A stretch of 8,445 bases of DNA from Rhizobiaceae bacterium UBA1291 (GCA_002307905.1 DBUL01000257.1:1741-10185), one strand, 5' to 3'; shown: positions 1-7,927, numbered from the stretch's first letter. Notes: generated from the letters alone by a model not told the origin. Translations and numbers: made by a program.

Positions 1-428
1 CGGCCGAGGAGGTCGTTGGTCTACTCACCCTGCTGCTCGTGCCGGAGGTGATGCAGATCGCCGCGCGCACGCAGGCCCCGCTTTCGCGGGTCATCGAAGG
101 CTTCTTCGCCATCTCCGATGTCTTCCGCGTCGACCGGATCCTTGTTGCCGGCAGCCGGATCGTCAGCAGCGATCACTATGAAAGCCTGGCACTGGCCCGC
201 AGCCTCGATCAGATCGCCGCGGCACGGCGCAACATCGTCGTCTCTGCCTTCACCCACCATGGCGGAGCAAAACAGCCCGTCGCGGCGTGGATTGCGGCTG
301 CTCGTCAACGGGTCGAGCATGTCGGGCGCGAGCTCGCAGCGCTAAGCGAGACGAACGAGGCCAGCCTGGCAAAGATCACCGTCGCCGCTGGCTTGTTAAG
401 CGATCTTGCGAACGACTGGTCAAGATGA
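1..428 (+). CDS. NAD-dependent glutamate dehydrogenase, large type, C-terminal fragment
   Basis: This is the 3' end of a gene that enters from the left edge; the frame is open from base 3 and stops at TGA 426-428, giving about 141 residues. The segment FFAISDVFRVDRI followed by SSDHYESLALARSLDQI and AARRNIV matches, from memory, the helical C-terminal end of the ~1,600-residue (180 kDa class) NAD-glutamate dehydrogenases, which usually carry a 'YFAIGERFGLDWL...DHWDRLA...DDL' pattern there. The enzyme oxidises L-glutamate to 2-oxoglutarate and ammonium with NAD+, mainly in catabolism, in the cytosol. The catalytic and NAD-binding regions lie outside the window, so activity cannot be judged. 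The in-frame GTG at 39 is internal, not a start. The next gene follows after 37 bases on the same strand, so co-transcription is plausible. Names used elsewhere include gdhB and gdhZ. Confidence 0.85.
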   Translation, partial: AEEVVGLLTLLLVPEVMQIAARTQAPLSRVIEGFFAISDVFRVDRILVAGSRIVSSDHYESLALARSLDQIAAARRNIVVSAFTHHGGAKQPVAAWIAAARQRVEHVGRELAALSETNEASLAKITVAAGLLSDLANDWSR

Positions 429-450
429 CAGTCTTCGCCTCGGGGTATCG

Positions 451-457
451 AGGAAGG
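451..457 (+). promoter_or_regulatory. Ribosome binding site deciding a GTG start
   Basis: AGGAAGG lies 8 bases before GTG 466. The next in-frame start, ATG 475, would be 17 bases away, which is too far, so the site favours the GTG. It sits in the 37-base gap behind the glutamate dehydrogenase stop. Confidence 0.65.
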
Positions 458-465
458 GACTTCGC

Positions 466-1875
466 GTGACCGACATGGCAGATGCAATGGGTCGCCGCCG
501 CGGTGAAGGGATTTACAGCCGCGGCGTGGTGGGCTGGATGCTGTTCGACTGGGCAGCCCAGCCCTTTTTCACGGTGATTACCACTTTCATTTTTGGACCT
601 TATTTCGTCTCTCGGATGACCAGCGATCCGATCGCCGCCCAGGCGACCTGGAGCAACATGGCGACGATCTCGTCGATCATCATCGCCGTGCTATCGCCAA
701 TCCTCGGATCGATCGCTGACGAATCCGGCTCACGAAAGCCCTGGATCGCCTTTTTCGCGATGATCAAGATCGCCGCCCTCTGCCTCCTTTGGACGGCCGC
801 GCCCGGCTCTTCGGTCGCTTTTGTCGTCCTTCTCATGGTCCTTGCCACGACATCCGCCGAATTCTCGATCGTCTTCAACGATTCGATGATGACACGGCTT
901 ATCGGCCAGAAGGATGTGGGGCGCGTTTCCAACATAGCCTGGGGCATGGGTTATCTCGGCGGCATGATCGTGCTGATCAGCGTCGTCCTGTTCATTGCGG
1001 CAAACCCGGACACCGGCAGGACCATTCTAGGCGCAATACCATTGTTCGGACTCGATCCGGCGACAGGCGAGGACGCGCGGATTACCGGGCCGATCTCGGC
1101 GCTGTGGTACCTCGTCTTCATCCTGCCCATGTTCTTCTTCACGCCGGATGCGAACCGCGGCAAGCCGCTCGCCAAAGCGGTGCGCTCCGGGCTCGCCGAA
1201 CTCGGAAGCACGCTCAAGGAAATGAAGGGAAGGGCCGGTATCTTCCGTTTCCTGATCGCGCGGATGATCTACCAGGACGGTGTCAATGGCCTGCTCATCC
1301 TCGGCGGTATCTTCGCCGCGGCGATGTTCGGCTGGCATACGATGGAAATCGGTATCTATGGCATCATCCTCAATGTCATCGCCATCTTCGGCTGCGTGGC
1401 GGCGAGCTCGCTTGACCGGTGGCTCGGATCGAAATTCGTCGTCGTGCTGGCGCTCTTGCTCCTCCTCACTGCGACCTTCGGGATGATCTCGACGGGACCG
1501 GACTTCACCTTGTTCGGGCTGATCGGCCTGCCGATCGAAACGACCGATGGCCTGTTTTCGACGCCGGCAGAAAAGGCCTATATTCTCTATGGCCTTTTGA
1601 TCGGCATCTCCTTCGGGCCTGTGCAGGCCTCCTCGCGCTCCTATCTGGCCCGCAGCGTCAGCCCAGCGGAAGCAGGCCGCTATTTTGGCATCTACGCGCT
1701 CTCCGGCCGCGCCACGAGCTTCATGGCGACGCTTTCCTTCTCGCTGCTCACTTATTGGACGGGATCGGCGCGCATCGGGATGGCGAGCCTGATCGTCTTC
1801 CTGTTGGGCGGCCTGCTCATTCTGCTGAAGACGCCCTATCCCGCCGCCCATCCGGCAAAGCCGCTGGAAGCATGA
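466..1875 (+). CDS. UMF1/Atg22-like major facilitator transporter
   Basis: A 469-residue polytopic inner-membrane protein, probably with about 12 membrane segments. Family marks are FDWAAQPFFTVITTFIFGPY (residues 27-46), which corresponds to the 'YDWANSAF' opening of the UMF1 family; the MFS motif A variant GSIADESGSRK (81-91); WGMGYLGG (159-166); and FGIYALSGRATSF (407-419) before the last helices. The length fits the family. The substrate is unknown: Atg22, the eukaryotic relative, exports amino acids from the vacuole, and bacterial members are mostly uncharacterised. GTG 466 is chosen because of the well-spaced AGGAAGG; the frame is also open upstream to 406, but that start would overlap the preceding gene. 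It follows the glutamate dehydrogenase closely, so a role with amino acids or a related metabolite is possible but only inferred from position. Its stop overlaps the first base of the terminator hairpin. Confidence 0.85.
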   Translation: MTDMADAMGRRRGEGIYSRGVVGWMLFDWAAQPFFTVITTFIFGPYFVSRMTSDPIAAQATWSNMATISSIIIAVLSPILGSIADESGSRKPWIAFFAMIKIAALCLLWTAAPGSSVAFVVLLMVLATTSAEFSIVFNDSMMTRLIGQKDVGRVSNIAWGMGYLGGMIVLISVVLFIAANPDTGRTILGAIPLFGLDPATGEDARITGPISALWYLVFILPMFFFTPDANRGKPLAKAVRSGLAELGSTLKEMKGRAGIFRFLIARMIYQDGVNGLLILGGIFAAAMFGWHTMEIGIYGIILNVIAIFGCVAASSLDRWLGSKFVVVLALLLLLTATFGMISTGPDFTLFGLIGLPIETTDGLFSTPAEKAYILYGLLIGISFGPVQASSRSYLARSVSPAEAGRYFGIYALSGRATSFMATLSFSLLTYWTGSARIGMASLIVFLLGGLLILLKTPYPAAHPAKPLEA

Positions 1876-1902
1876 AAAAGGCCCGGTTTCCCGGGCCTTT
1901 TT
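1875..1902. terminator. Bidirectional intrinsic terminator
   Basis: A perfect 7-bp GC stem, GGCCCGG (1880-1886) with CCGGGCC (1891-1897), has a 4-base loop and is flanked by A5 (1875-1879) and T5 (1898-1902). It therefore ends in a U-tract read from either strand. It lies between the convergent transporter gene and purH (stop at 1927-1929) and should end both transcripts. Confidence 0.9.
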
Positions 1903-1926
1903 CCTGTCCATCGCGACGATCAGTGA

Positions 1927-3543
1927 TCAGTGGCGGAAATGACGAATGCCGGTGAAAACCATCGCGACATTGTGTTCGTCGGCAGCAGCGATGACTTCGG
2001 CATCCCGCATCGAGCCACCGGGCTGGATGACGGCGGTGGCACCGGCGGCGATTGCCGCGAGCAGACCGTCGGCGAAGGGATAGAAGGCTTCCGAGGCAAC
2101 CGCCGAGCCCCTGGTCAGCGGCTCTGCCAAGCCGAGCGCCTTGGCCGCATCCTCGGCCTTGAGCGCCGCGATGCGGGCGGAATCGACGCGGCTCATCTGG
2201 CCAGCTCCGATACCAGCCGTCTGACCGTCCTTCGCATAAATGACCGCGTTCGACTTGACGTGCTTGGCGATCTTGAAAGCGAACTTCATGTCTTCGAGCT
2301 CGGTCGGGGTGGGCGCGCGCTTGGTGACCACCTTGAGCTCAAGGTCCTCGACCATGACATTGTCTCGCGACTGGACGAGCAGTCCGCCCGAAACAGTCTT
2401 GGCCACGATGCCGCGGGCGCGCGGATCCGGAAGCGCTCCGGTGGTCAGAAGCCGCAGGTTCGGCTTGGCGGCAATGATCGCCTTGGCCTCGTCGGTGACC
2501 GACGGTGCAATAATCACTTCGGTGAACAGCTTGACGATCTCCTCCGCCGTCTCAGCGTCCAACATCTGGTTGAGCGCGATGATTCCGCCAAAGGCAGAGG
2601 TAGAATCGCAGGCGAGCGCCCGTTTGTAGGCCTCCACCAAGCTCGGACCGGTTGCCACCCCGCAAGGATTGGCATGCTTGATGATGGCGCAGGCCGGGGC
2701 CTTTTCGGCCGGGAACTCGGCGACGAGTTCGAAGGCCGCGTCGGTATCGTTGATATTGTTGTAGGAAAGCTGCTTGCCCTGCAGCAGGGTCGCGGTGGCA
2801 ACTCCCGGGCGCTGGTCGCCGGTGACATAGAACCCGGCGCTCTGGTGCGGGTTTTCGCCGTAGCGCATGGCTTCCCTGAGGGAACCGCCAATGGCGCGAT
2901 ACTGCGGCATGTCAATCGACAGGGCCTCTGCGAACCAGTTGGAGATCACCGAGTCATAGGCGGCGGTGCGGGCAAAAGCCTTGGCGGCGAACTGCTGGCG
3001 CAGCGCATAGGTCGTCTGGCAATCGTCGGCCTTGAGAGCGTCCAACAGGGCCGGGTAGTCCGACGGATCAGTCAGCACGGTGACGTAGGCATGATTCTTG
3101 GCCGAGGCACGTATCATTGCCGGGCCGCCGATATCGATGTTCTCGACGGTCGTCGGATAATCGCCGCCGGCGGCGCGGACTTCCTCGAAGGGATAGAGAT
3201 TGATGACGGCAAGATCGATGCTCTCGATGCCATGCTGGCGCATTGCGGCGACATGGTCCTCGTCGTCACGGATTGCCAGCAGGCCACCATGCACGTTCGG
3301 ATGCAGCGTCTTGACACGGCCATCCATGATCTCCGGGAAACCCGTGACTTCGGAGACGTCGGTGACCGGCAGACCGGCCGCGGCGATCGCCTTGTGCGTG
3401 CCGCCGGTCGACAGAAGCTTTACGCCCATGGCATTCAGCGCCTGCGCCAGTTCCGCAATGCCGCTCTTGTCGGAAACCGAAAGCAAGGCGGTGCGGATTC
3501 TGACGCGGTCGGGAACGGGGATTTTCTTGGATACGACGGCCAT
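1927..3543 (-). CDS. purH: Bifunctional AICAR formyltransferase / IMP cyclohydrolase
   Basis: PurH, 538 residues, catalyses the last two steps of de novo IMP synthesis in the cytosol: formyl transfer from 10-formyl-THF to AICAR, then ring closure of FAICAR. The N-terminal cyclohydrolase (MGS-like) domain shows [14 protein letters not shown] (20-33), STGGTHKAI (45-53), [20 protein letters not shown] (71-90) and [17 protein letters not shown] (135-151). The transferase domain follows with MRYGENPHQ (226-234), [11 protein letters not shown] (256-266), the Lys-His pair in [11 protein letters not shown] (K289, H290), DSTSAFGG (313-320), [20 protein letters not shown] (427-446) and the C-terminal end FTGIRHFRH. 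Length is close to the ~530 residues of E. coli PurH and nothing is missing. ATG 3543 is chosen because GGAG lies 7 bases upstream and family members begin MAVVSKK-like; 11 extra in-frame codons upstream look untranslated. It is last in the minus-strand group and converges on the terminator. Confidence 0.98.
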   Translation of the reverse strand: MAVVSKKIPVPDRVRIRTALLSVSDKSGIAELAQALNAMGVKLLSTGGTHKAIAAAGLPVTDVSEVTGFPEIMDGRVKTLHPNVHGGLLAIRDDEDHVAAMRQHGIESIDLAVINLYPFEEVRAAGGDYPTTVENIDIGGPAMIRASAKNHAYVTVLTDPSDYPALLDALKADDCQTTYALRQQFAAKAFARTAAYDSVISNWFAEALSIDMPQYRAIGGSLREAMRYGENPHQSAGFYVTGDQRPGVATATLLQGKQLSYNNINDTDAAFELVAEFPAEKAPACAIIKHANPCGVATGPSLVEAYKRALACDSTSAFGGIIALNQMLDAETAEEIVKLFTEVIIAPSVTDEAKAIIAAKPNLRLLTTGALPDPRARGIVAKTVSGGLLVQSRDNVMVEDLELKVVTKRAPTPTELEDMKFAFKIAKHVKSNAVIYAKDGQTAGIGAGQMSRVDSARIAALKAEDAAKALGLAEPLTRGSAVASEAFYPFADGLLAAIAAGATAVIQPGGSMRDAEVIAAADEHNVAMVFTGIRHFRH

Positions 3544-3550
3544 GGTTCTG

Positions 3551-3554
3551 CTCC
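3551..3554 (-). promoter_or_regulatory. purH ribosome binding site
   Basis: On the minus strand GGAG is followed by 7 bases and then ATG 3543. This supports the 538-residue start over the longer in-frame reading beginning at 3576. Confidence 0.6.
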
Positions 3555-3640
3555 GATCTGAACTGCCGCGCCGCATGAAGAAGGGAGATCGCGAGCGCGA
3601 TGCCGCCGCCTAGCACAGCTTCCCCGCGGATGGAACCATT

Positions 3641-5317
3641 CTATGCGTGATGGGCGAGAAACCAGCGTATTTCCGGGCCTTGAAAGGCCACCTCCAGCTG
3701 TTGCGACGGACGAACACCCGAGGCATCGGCAAAAAAGATATCCTCGCCGATCGCAAGTTCTCCTGCCGGGATCGAAAATGTCCAGCTCTCGCCGTCCTGC
3801 GCCAGCATGCGGACCTTGCGCTCGTCGATGCGCTCGAGCGTGATTGCCGGATGAATATGAAAGCGGGCAACCGCCGGCTCTGGCGGGGCTACGGTCGAGG
3901 GCGTGCCATCAGGCTCCAAGAACCGGTCCCGTCCAGCAATCTTGTTGCCCGTCTCGTTGAGGCGGATCTCGCGCTCGTGAAGCAGGCCGAACTTCGTCAG
4001 ATAGCCGTCATGGCTGGCGCAGAGGCGGTCGCTCCCGTCAGGCCCGGTCTGACGCGAAACATCAACCTTCGACACGCCGGCCACCATCACCGGCCCAAGA
4101 AAATCGGACTGAGAAAATCGCGCCGAGGAAGCCGTGCCGATGCAAACGGTGGAATGGGCAGCCGTGGTGCGCGCCAGCTGCCTGAGCTTTTCGCCGGCAA
4201 ACCGCGGCGAACCACTGTTGATGATGAAGCGATGCCGACCCGAGGACAGTTCGAACGACAAGCAGCCAGCATGGGCGGTTCGCGAAAGGTCGGCGGAAAT
4301 CGGCAGGCCGGTGTCCGCCAGAAGTACCGTACCGCCAGAAGCCATCCGTTGATATTGCGAATGGGGCAACGCCTTGAACGGCTGGCCAGCGGTTTCGTCG
4401 TACCGCAGCACCGACATCAGGTCGTTGGCGAGCGTGGAACTTGCCCCGTTGAACAGGCCGAGGTCTCCGCTCTGATGCCGGAAAAAGCGGATTGCCGGAT
4501 ACATCCGGTCGATCGCCGGGATCAGCTTCACCGGCACATCATGGCCGAGATTGATATAGGTCTGTCTGAGTGGCAAAAGGTCGAACAACAGGTCGACCGC
4601 CGCCTGCGGATTGCGCGACACATGTCCGCCGTCCGGCAGGATTTGCCGATCGATCTCCCGGTTGAGCTCACGTGCCGCCCGTCTGATCGTCGAGGGCCGC
4701 GCTTCCATCGAGATCGAGGCCATGGCAAGCGCGATGCGCAGCCTGAGGCGCGGAAGACCTGCCGGCGCGTATCGCGCACGCCGACGCAAATAGCGAACCT
4801 GGAAGGAAAGACTGGACAGGAAGCGCCGGTAAAAGCCGCTGTCGGCATCCTGAAGCACTACGGTCGAATGGGAAAGCCAGGCAATGATTCGCTGAGCCAT
4901 CACATCGGCTTCCCAGGCGATGCCGTCGACGCGCGATCCGTGCAGTTCGATCCAGTCGTCGACGATCGCCCGAGCATTGGCGCAGGCCTCAGCGCTCTTA
5001 TCAGACCGGATGTGCCGCAGCCACGAAAAGGCATGGAGCCGCACGGCGAAATGATGGGAGGGCAATTCCAGCAGAAAAGGCGACTGGTTGCCGGCATCGA
5101 GGACCCGCCCGGCAAGGGGAAAGCGTCCCTGGTAGATTTCTTCCGCGACAAAAGGATCGATAGCACGCAGATCGGTCGGGGCAACAATCAGCCGTCCCGG
5201 CGCAGCACCTGGCAGACCGATCGACAGCGCCCGTGGTGGCGCAAGAACGCAGAGAACCCGCCGGCACGCTTCCGCGAGATAGAGATAGACCAGCCTTTGG
5301 CGTTGCGTCAGTCGCAT
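3641..5317 (-). CDS. Heparinase II/III-like protein
   Basis: A 558-residue protein (from ATG 5317) with the architecture of the heparinase II/III-like polysaccharide lyases: an alpha-helical N-terminal half (about 50-310, with WLRHIRSDKSAEACANAR and RQILPDGGHVSRNPQAAVDL) and a C-terminal beta-rich half. In the latter, TAHAGCLSFELSSGRH (347-362) corresponds to the family 'HADALSFEL' motif and RTTAAHSTV (383-391) to 'RSTRAHNTV', so candidate key histidines are H349 and H388. Family members cleave uronate-containing polysaccharides; the substrate here is unknown. No classical signal peptide is seen at the chosen start, odd for an enzyme on extracellular glycans. The start is uncertain: the frame stays open to 5488, with alternatives ATG 5470 and ATG 5374. 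ATG 5317 is preferred because homologues as I recall them begin near MRL-x-x-RQRLVYLYL, and a weak TTGGGA precedes it. It lies between rsmB and purH, with no polysaccharide genes in view. Confidence 0.82.
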   Translation of the reverse strand: MRLTQRQRLVYLYLAEACRRVLCVLAPPRALSIGLPGAAPGRLIVAPTDLRAIDPFVAEEIYQGRFPLAGRVLDAGNQSPFLLELPSHHFAVRLHAFSWLRHIRSDKSAEACANARAIVDDWIELHGSRVDGIAWEADVMAQRIIAWLSHSTVVLQDADSGFYRRFLSSLSFQVRYLRRRARYAPAGLPRLRLRIALAMASISMEARPSTIRRAARELNREIDRQILPDGGHVSRNPQAAVDLLFDLLPLRQTYINLGHDVPVKLIPAIDRMYPAIRFFRHQSGDLGLFNGASSTLANDLMSVLRYDETAGQPFKALPHSQYQRMASGGTVLLADTGLPISADLSRTAHAGCLSFELSSGRHRFIINSGSPRFAGEKLRQLARTTAAHSTVCIGTASSARFSQSDFLGPVMVAGVSKVDVSRQTGPDGSDRLCASHDGYLTKFGLLHEREIRLNETGNKIAGRDRFLEPDGTPSTVAPPEPAVARFHIHPAITLERIDERKVRMLAQDGESWTFSIPAGELAIGEDIFFADASGVRPSQQLEVAFQGPEIRWFLAHHA

Positions 5318-5333
5318 CGTATTCCCAAGCCGT

Positions 5334-5356
5334 GGCGCTGGATCCACGCCAGCGCC
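5334..5356 (-). other. Stem-loop upstream of the heparinase-like start
   Basis: GGCGCTGG (5334-5341) and CCAGCGCC (5349-5356) form a perfect 8-bp GC-rich stem with a 7-base loop. On the minus strand the hairpin ends 16 bases before ATG 5317, close to the weak ribosome binding site. No U-tract follows, so it is not an obvious terminator. If the protein really starts at 5374 or 5470, this is merely coding sequence. It lies in the 188-base gap 5318-5505, in which I see no other gene; the strip 5481-5516 at its upstream edge is AT-rich. Confidence 0.4.
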
Positions 5357-5505
5357 GAGGCCGCGAATGGCCATCCCGCCCTGATCCGCTCCATCATCCG
5401 CCTCGGTGTTCGGATCTCGTCCGTCGACCGACCGCTGCAGCACGTGCTCAATGAGCCGGCGTCCGCGCATTCCTTCAAAGTCTAACAATTCTAGTGAAAT
5501 TTCCG

Positions 5506-6897
5506 TTAAATTTTAGCGATGACGCAAGCATAAAATCCGTCGAGACCACCCTCTTTCGGCAGCATGGCCGGGGTCGTGCGGAATTCGCCGCGCGGCGTGA
5601 TCGCCTCTTCGAGATCTGGCCAGTCTGCGGGTTCTATCTCGATGCGCCGGCAAGTGGGGCAGTCAGCCAGTACGCGGGCCACCATATCCTCGCCCTCGAG
5701 CGGATCAAGCGAACAGTTGGAGAAGACCACGATGCCGCCCGGACCGACGAGCGTCAAGGCATGGCGCAGTAGTCTTTCCTGCAGTTCCGCTAGCTTGACA
5801 ATGTCGGCCGGCCCCTTGGTCCAGGGCACATCTGGATGGCGCCGCATGGTTCCCGTCGAAGAACAGGGCGCATCGAGCAGGACTGCGTCAAAGAGCTGCT
5901 CCGGCCGAAAATCGAGGAGGCTGGCCAGCACGCAGTCGGCCTGCATGCCGAGACGCGCCAGATTGCCCTCGAGCCTTTTCAGACGAGACTGGGACTGCTC
6001 GACGGCGGTCACTTCGGCGCCCATGGCTATCAGCTGCGCGGTCTTGCCGCCGGGTGCTGCGCAAAGATCGGCGACGCGCTTGCCGCGAATGTCGCCGAAC
6101 AGCCGGGCCGGTATGGCCGCGGCAGCATCCTGCACCCACCAGGCACCGTCATCGAAACCCTCAAGCGTCGGAATGGCACCACGGAACTTCTCCAATCGCA
6201 CGCTGCCGGTCGGAAGGACCTTGCCGTTCAGCTTGTCGGCCCAGAGGGCCGCATCATGCTTGACCGTCAGATCGATTGCCGCCGGCTGCAACTGTGCTTC
6301 GGCGATGGCCAGCGCCGCATCGCGACCGTATATCGCGGTCAGCCGCTCGAGGAACCAGGCGGGCAGGCAGGGTAGCTTTGCGACATTCGCAAGGAGCGCC
6401 TCCTTCTCGCGGCCGATTCGCCGAAGCAGCGCATTCACCAGCTTGGCGAAACGACGGTTGCGCGGATCGCGATTGGCCTGCTCAACGGCGAGATCGACTG
6501 CCGAATGATCCGGAACGTCAAGATAGAGCATCTGGGCGGCCGCAATAATCAGCAGGTGCTTGAGTGAGCGGGCGCCTTCCGGCAGCGGCGTATCGAGCAG
6601 GATGTCGAGGATCGCCTCGATGCGGGGAAGGTGTCGCAGCGCGCTGTGCAGCATGGCCCGCACCAAAGCCCGGTCGGCTTCGGAGAGGTCGCGTATCGCG
6701 GGATTACCGTGTTCGGCATCCAGCATGCCGTCGAGCGAAGTTTTCTTGTCGATCACCGCGCCGAGGATTTTGGTCGCCGCGATCCGGGCGTCGAGCCCGG
6801 CCTTGGGGGCATGTTCAGGCCGTCGTGCAGAACCCGGTCGGCGTCCTGGATTGGAATTCTTCGATTTTCCGCGCGATTTCTCGTCGTTCAAGACCAT
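5506..6897 (-). CDS. rsmB: 16S rRNA (cytosine-5)-methyltransferase RsmB family
   Basis: A 463-residue RsmB/NOP2/Sun-family enzyme that transfers a methyl group from SAM to carbon 5 of a cytosine in 16S rRNA (C967 in E. coli numbering). After a basic, disordered head (1-33) comes a NusB-like helical domain (about 37-165, with [15 protein letters not shown] and [12 protein letters not shown]). The methyltransferase domain follows: SAM motif [15 protein letters not shown] (275-289), acidic motif [14 protein letters not shown] (296-309), motif [22 protein letters not shown] (340-359, C345), and motif [14 protein letters not shown] (392-403) with the presumed nucleophile C395. Motif VI reads NC where many members have TC. 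The C-terminus [14 protein letters not shown] is typical. ATG 6897 is chosen: it overlaps the htpX stop by 10 bases and AAGG precedes it; starting at 6933 would add 12 residues deep inside htpX. The overlap suggests translational coupling. Orthologues may methylate another cytosine, but the NusB-like domain favours RsmB. Confidence 0.93.
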   Translation of the reverse strand: MVLNDEKSRGKSKNSNPGRRPGSARRPEHAPKAGLDARIAATKILGAVIDKKTSLDGMLDAEHGNPAIRDLSEADRALVRAMLHSALRHLPRIEAILDILLDTPLPEGARSLKHLLIIAAAQMLYLDVPDHSAVDLAVEQANRDPRNRRFAKLVNALLRRIGREKEALLANVAKLPCLPAWFLERLTAIYGRDAALAIAEAQLQPAAIDLTVKHDAALWADKLNGKVLPTGSVRLEKFRGAIPTLEGFDDGAWWVQDAAAAIPARLFGDIRGKRVADLCAAPGGKTAQLIAMGAEVTAVEQSQSRLKRLEGNLARLGMQADCVLASLLDFRPEQLFDAVLLDAPCSSTGTMRRHPDVPWTKGPADIVKLAELQERLLRHALTLVGPGGIVVFSNCSLDPLEGEDMVARVLADCPTCRRIEIEPADWPDLEEAITPRGEFRTTPAMLPKEGGLDGFYACVIAKI

Positions 6898-7850
6898 GGA
6901 CCTTTGGGTGGTTCGGAGCCGCCGCGGCCCCATCCGGTATTCGGAACGGAACGCGCTTTACGGGGCGCATTAGCAGTGCGCTCCGGCCGCGTCGATCCCC
7001 CAATGCCTGTTTCCCGCATCTCGAGCAGAGCCGCAATCCGGTTTTCCGTGTCCGGATGCGTGGAAAACAGGTTGTCCATGCGCTGTCCAGAGAGCGGATT
7101 GATGATGAACATATGCGCCGTCGCCGGATTGCGTTCGGCGTCGTCGTTTTCGATATGCGAGGCATCACCGGCGATCTTCTCCAGAGCAGAGGCAAGAGAA
7201 CGCGGGCTGCCGCAGATTTCCGCACCGCGACGGTCGGCGGCATATTCCCTGGTCCGGCTGATCGCCATCTGTACCAGCATGGCTGCGAGCGGTGCGACGA
7301 TCATGGCTAGCAGCACGCCGACGAAACCGAGCGGATTGTTGCGGTCATCCCGGCTGCCGCCGAACAGGAAGGCGAAATTCGCCAGCATGGAGATCGCACC
7401 AGCCAGTGTCGCCGTCACCGTCATGGTCAGGGTGTCACGGTTTTCGACATGGGCCAGTTCATGGGCCATGACACCAGCGACCTCCTCGGGCGTCAGGCGC
7501 CCAAGGAGGCCGGTCGAGGCAGCGACTGCCGCGTTCTGCGGGTTGCGGCCGGTGGCGAAGGCATTCGGCTGCGGATTGTCGAAGACATACACCCGGGGCA
7601 TTGGAAGACCGGCATTTGCCGCCAGATCACGGACCATTCGATAGAACTCGGGAGCGGTGCGTTCATCGACCTCCTGGGCATGGTATGCGGACAGCACCAT
7701 GCGGTCGGAATTCCAGTAGGAAAAGAAGTTCATGCCCGCAGCGACGACGAAGGCGATCAGCATGCCCGTCTGGCCGCCGATCAGGTATCCGACCCCCATG
7801 AACAAGGCTGTCATGAAGGCGAGCAGCATCGCGGTACGCATCATATTCAT
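6888..7850 (-). CDS. htpX: Membrane zinc metalloprotease HtpX
   Basis: HtpX is an M48-family inner-membrane protease that removes misfolded membrane proteins, with its active site facing the cytosol. The 320-residue product has two N-terminal membrane segments (about 5-25 and 29-46), the zinc motif HELAH (130-134) in [14 protein letters not shown], two central hydrophobic segments (about 143-164 and 174-197), and [14 protein letters not shown] (198-211), where E202 is the expected third zinc ligand. [10 protein letters not shown] (94-102) and [13 protein letters not shown] (263-275) are also family-typical. A Pro/Gly/Arg-rich tail (about 284-320) ending in PPKGPWS extends beyond the protease core and resembles rhizobial members. 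ATG 7850 is chosen because GGAGAG precedes it at good spacing; an in-frame GTG at 7880 would add ten residues including two Cys and several Arg before the membrane segment, and is unlikely. It heads the minus-strand group and overlaps rsmB by 10 bases. E. coli htpX is stress-induced. Confidence 0.95.
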   Translation of the reverse strand: MNMMRTAMLLAFMTALFMGVGYLIGGQTGMLIAFVVAAGMNFFSYWNSDRMVLSAYHAQEVDERTAPEFYRMVRDLAANAGLPMPRVYVFDNPQPNAFATGRNPQNAAVAASTGLLGRLTPEEVAGVMAHELAHVENRDTLTMTVTATLAGAISMLANFAFLFGGSRDDRNNPLGFVGVLLAMIVAPLAAMLVQMAISRTREYAADRRGAEICGSPRSLASALEKIAGDASHIENDDAERNPATAHMFIINPLSGQRMDNLFSTHPDTENRIAALLEMRETGIGGSTRPERTANAPRKARSVPNTGWGRGGSEPPKGPWS

Positions 7851-7855
7851 CGCTT

Positions 7856-7861
7856 CTCTCC
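7856..7861 (-). promoter_or_regulatory. htpX ribosome binding site
   Basis: GGAGAG on the minus strand is followed by 5 bases and then ATG 7850. It decides the start in favour of the 320-residue reading over the in-frame GTG at 7880. Confidence 0.65.
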
Positions 7862-7880
7862 GTCGGCAGGAACAATTCAC

Positions 7881-7927
7881 GGCTTGGTTAGCGCGCCGGA
7901 CTGCACTAGATGTAAATTGCCCAAGCC
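7881..7927. repeat. Short inverted repeat in the divergent intergenic region
   Basis: GGCTTGG (7881-7887) and its exact reverse complement CCAAGCC (7921-7927) are 33 bases apart, with centres 40 bases apart, and bracket both candidate -10 elements. A 7-bp match at this spacing can be chance; it could also be a regulator site. No regulator gene lies nearby. Confidence 0.25.
7883..7911 (+). promoter_or_regulatory. Putative sigma-70 promoter for the DUF1674 gene
   Basis: CTTGGT (7883-7888) and CTAGAT (7906-7911) are separated by exactly 17 bases and resemble the rhizobial vegetative consensus CTTGAC-N17-CTATAT (4 of 6 and 5 of 6 matches). Transcription would begin near 7918, giving a leader of about 40 bases before ATG 7959. 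Confidence 0.5.

Noticed and set aside
1027..1911. A 294-codon minus-strand frame opposite the transporter gene
   Set aside because: The product is extremely rich in Arg, Glu, Asp and Gly, as expected from reading hydrophobic codons backwards; it also runs through the terminator hairpin.
1930..3561. A 543-codon open frame on the plus strand opposite purH
   Set aside because: It is in the exact codon register of purH, so its stops require TTA, CTA or TCA codons in purH, which are rare in this GC-rich genome. The translation has no recognisable domain.
3544..3660. A ZTP (pfl) riboswitch upstream of purH
   Set aside because: Such riboswitches occur before purH in some bacteria, but I could not find the conserved core elements in this leader by eye.
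3647..5485. A 612-codon open frame on the plus strand opposite the heparinase-like gene
   Set aside because: Same register effect as opposite purH. The sense strand carries the heparinase II/III motifs, while the antisense product is Arg/Gly-rich and without family marks.
5564..6508. A 314-codon plus-strand frame opposite rsmB
   Set aside because: Ser/Arg/Ala-rich composition without domains, while the sense strand encodes a complete rRNA methyltransferase.
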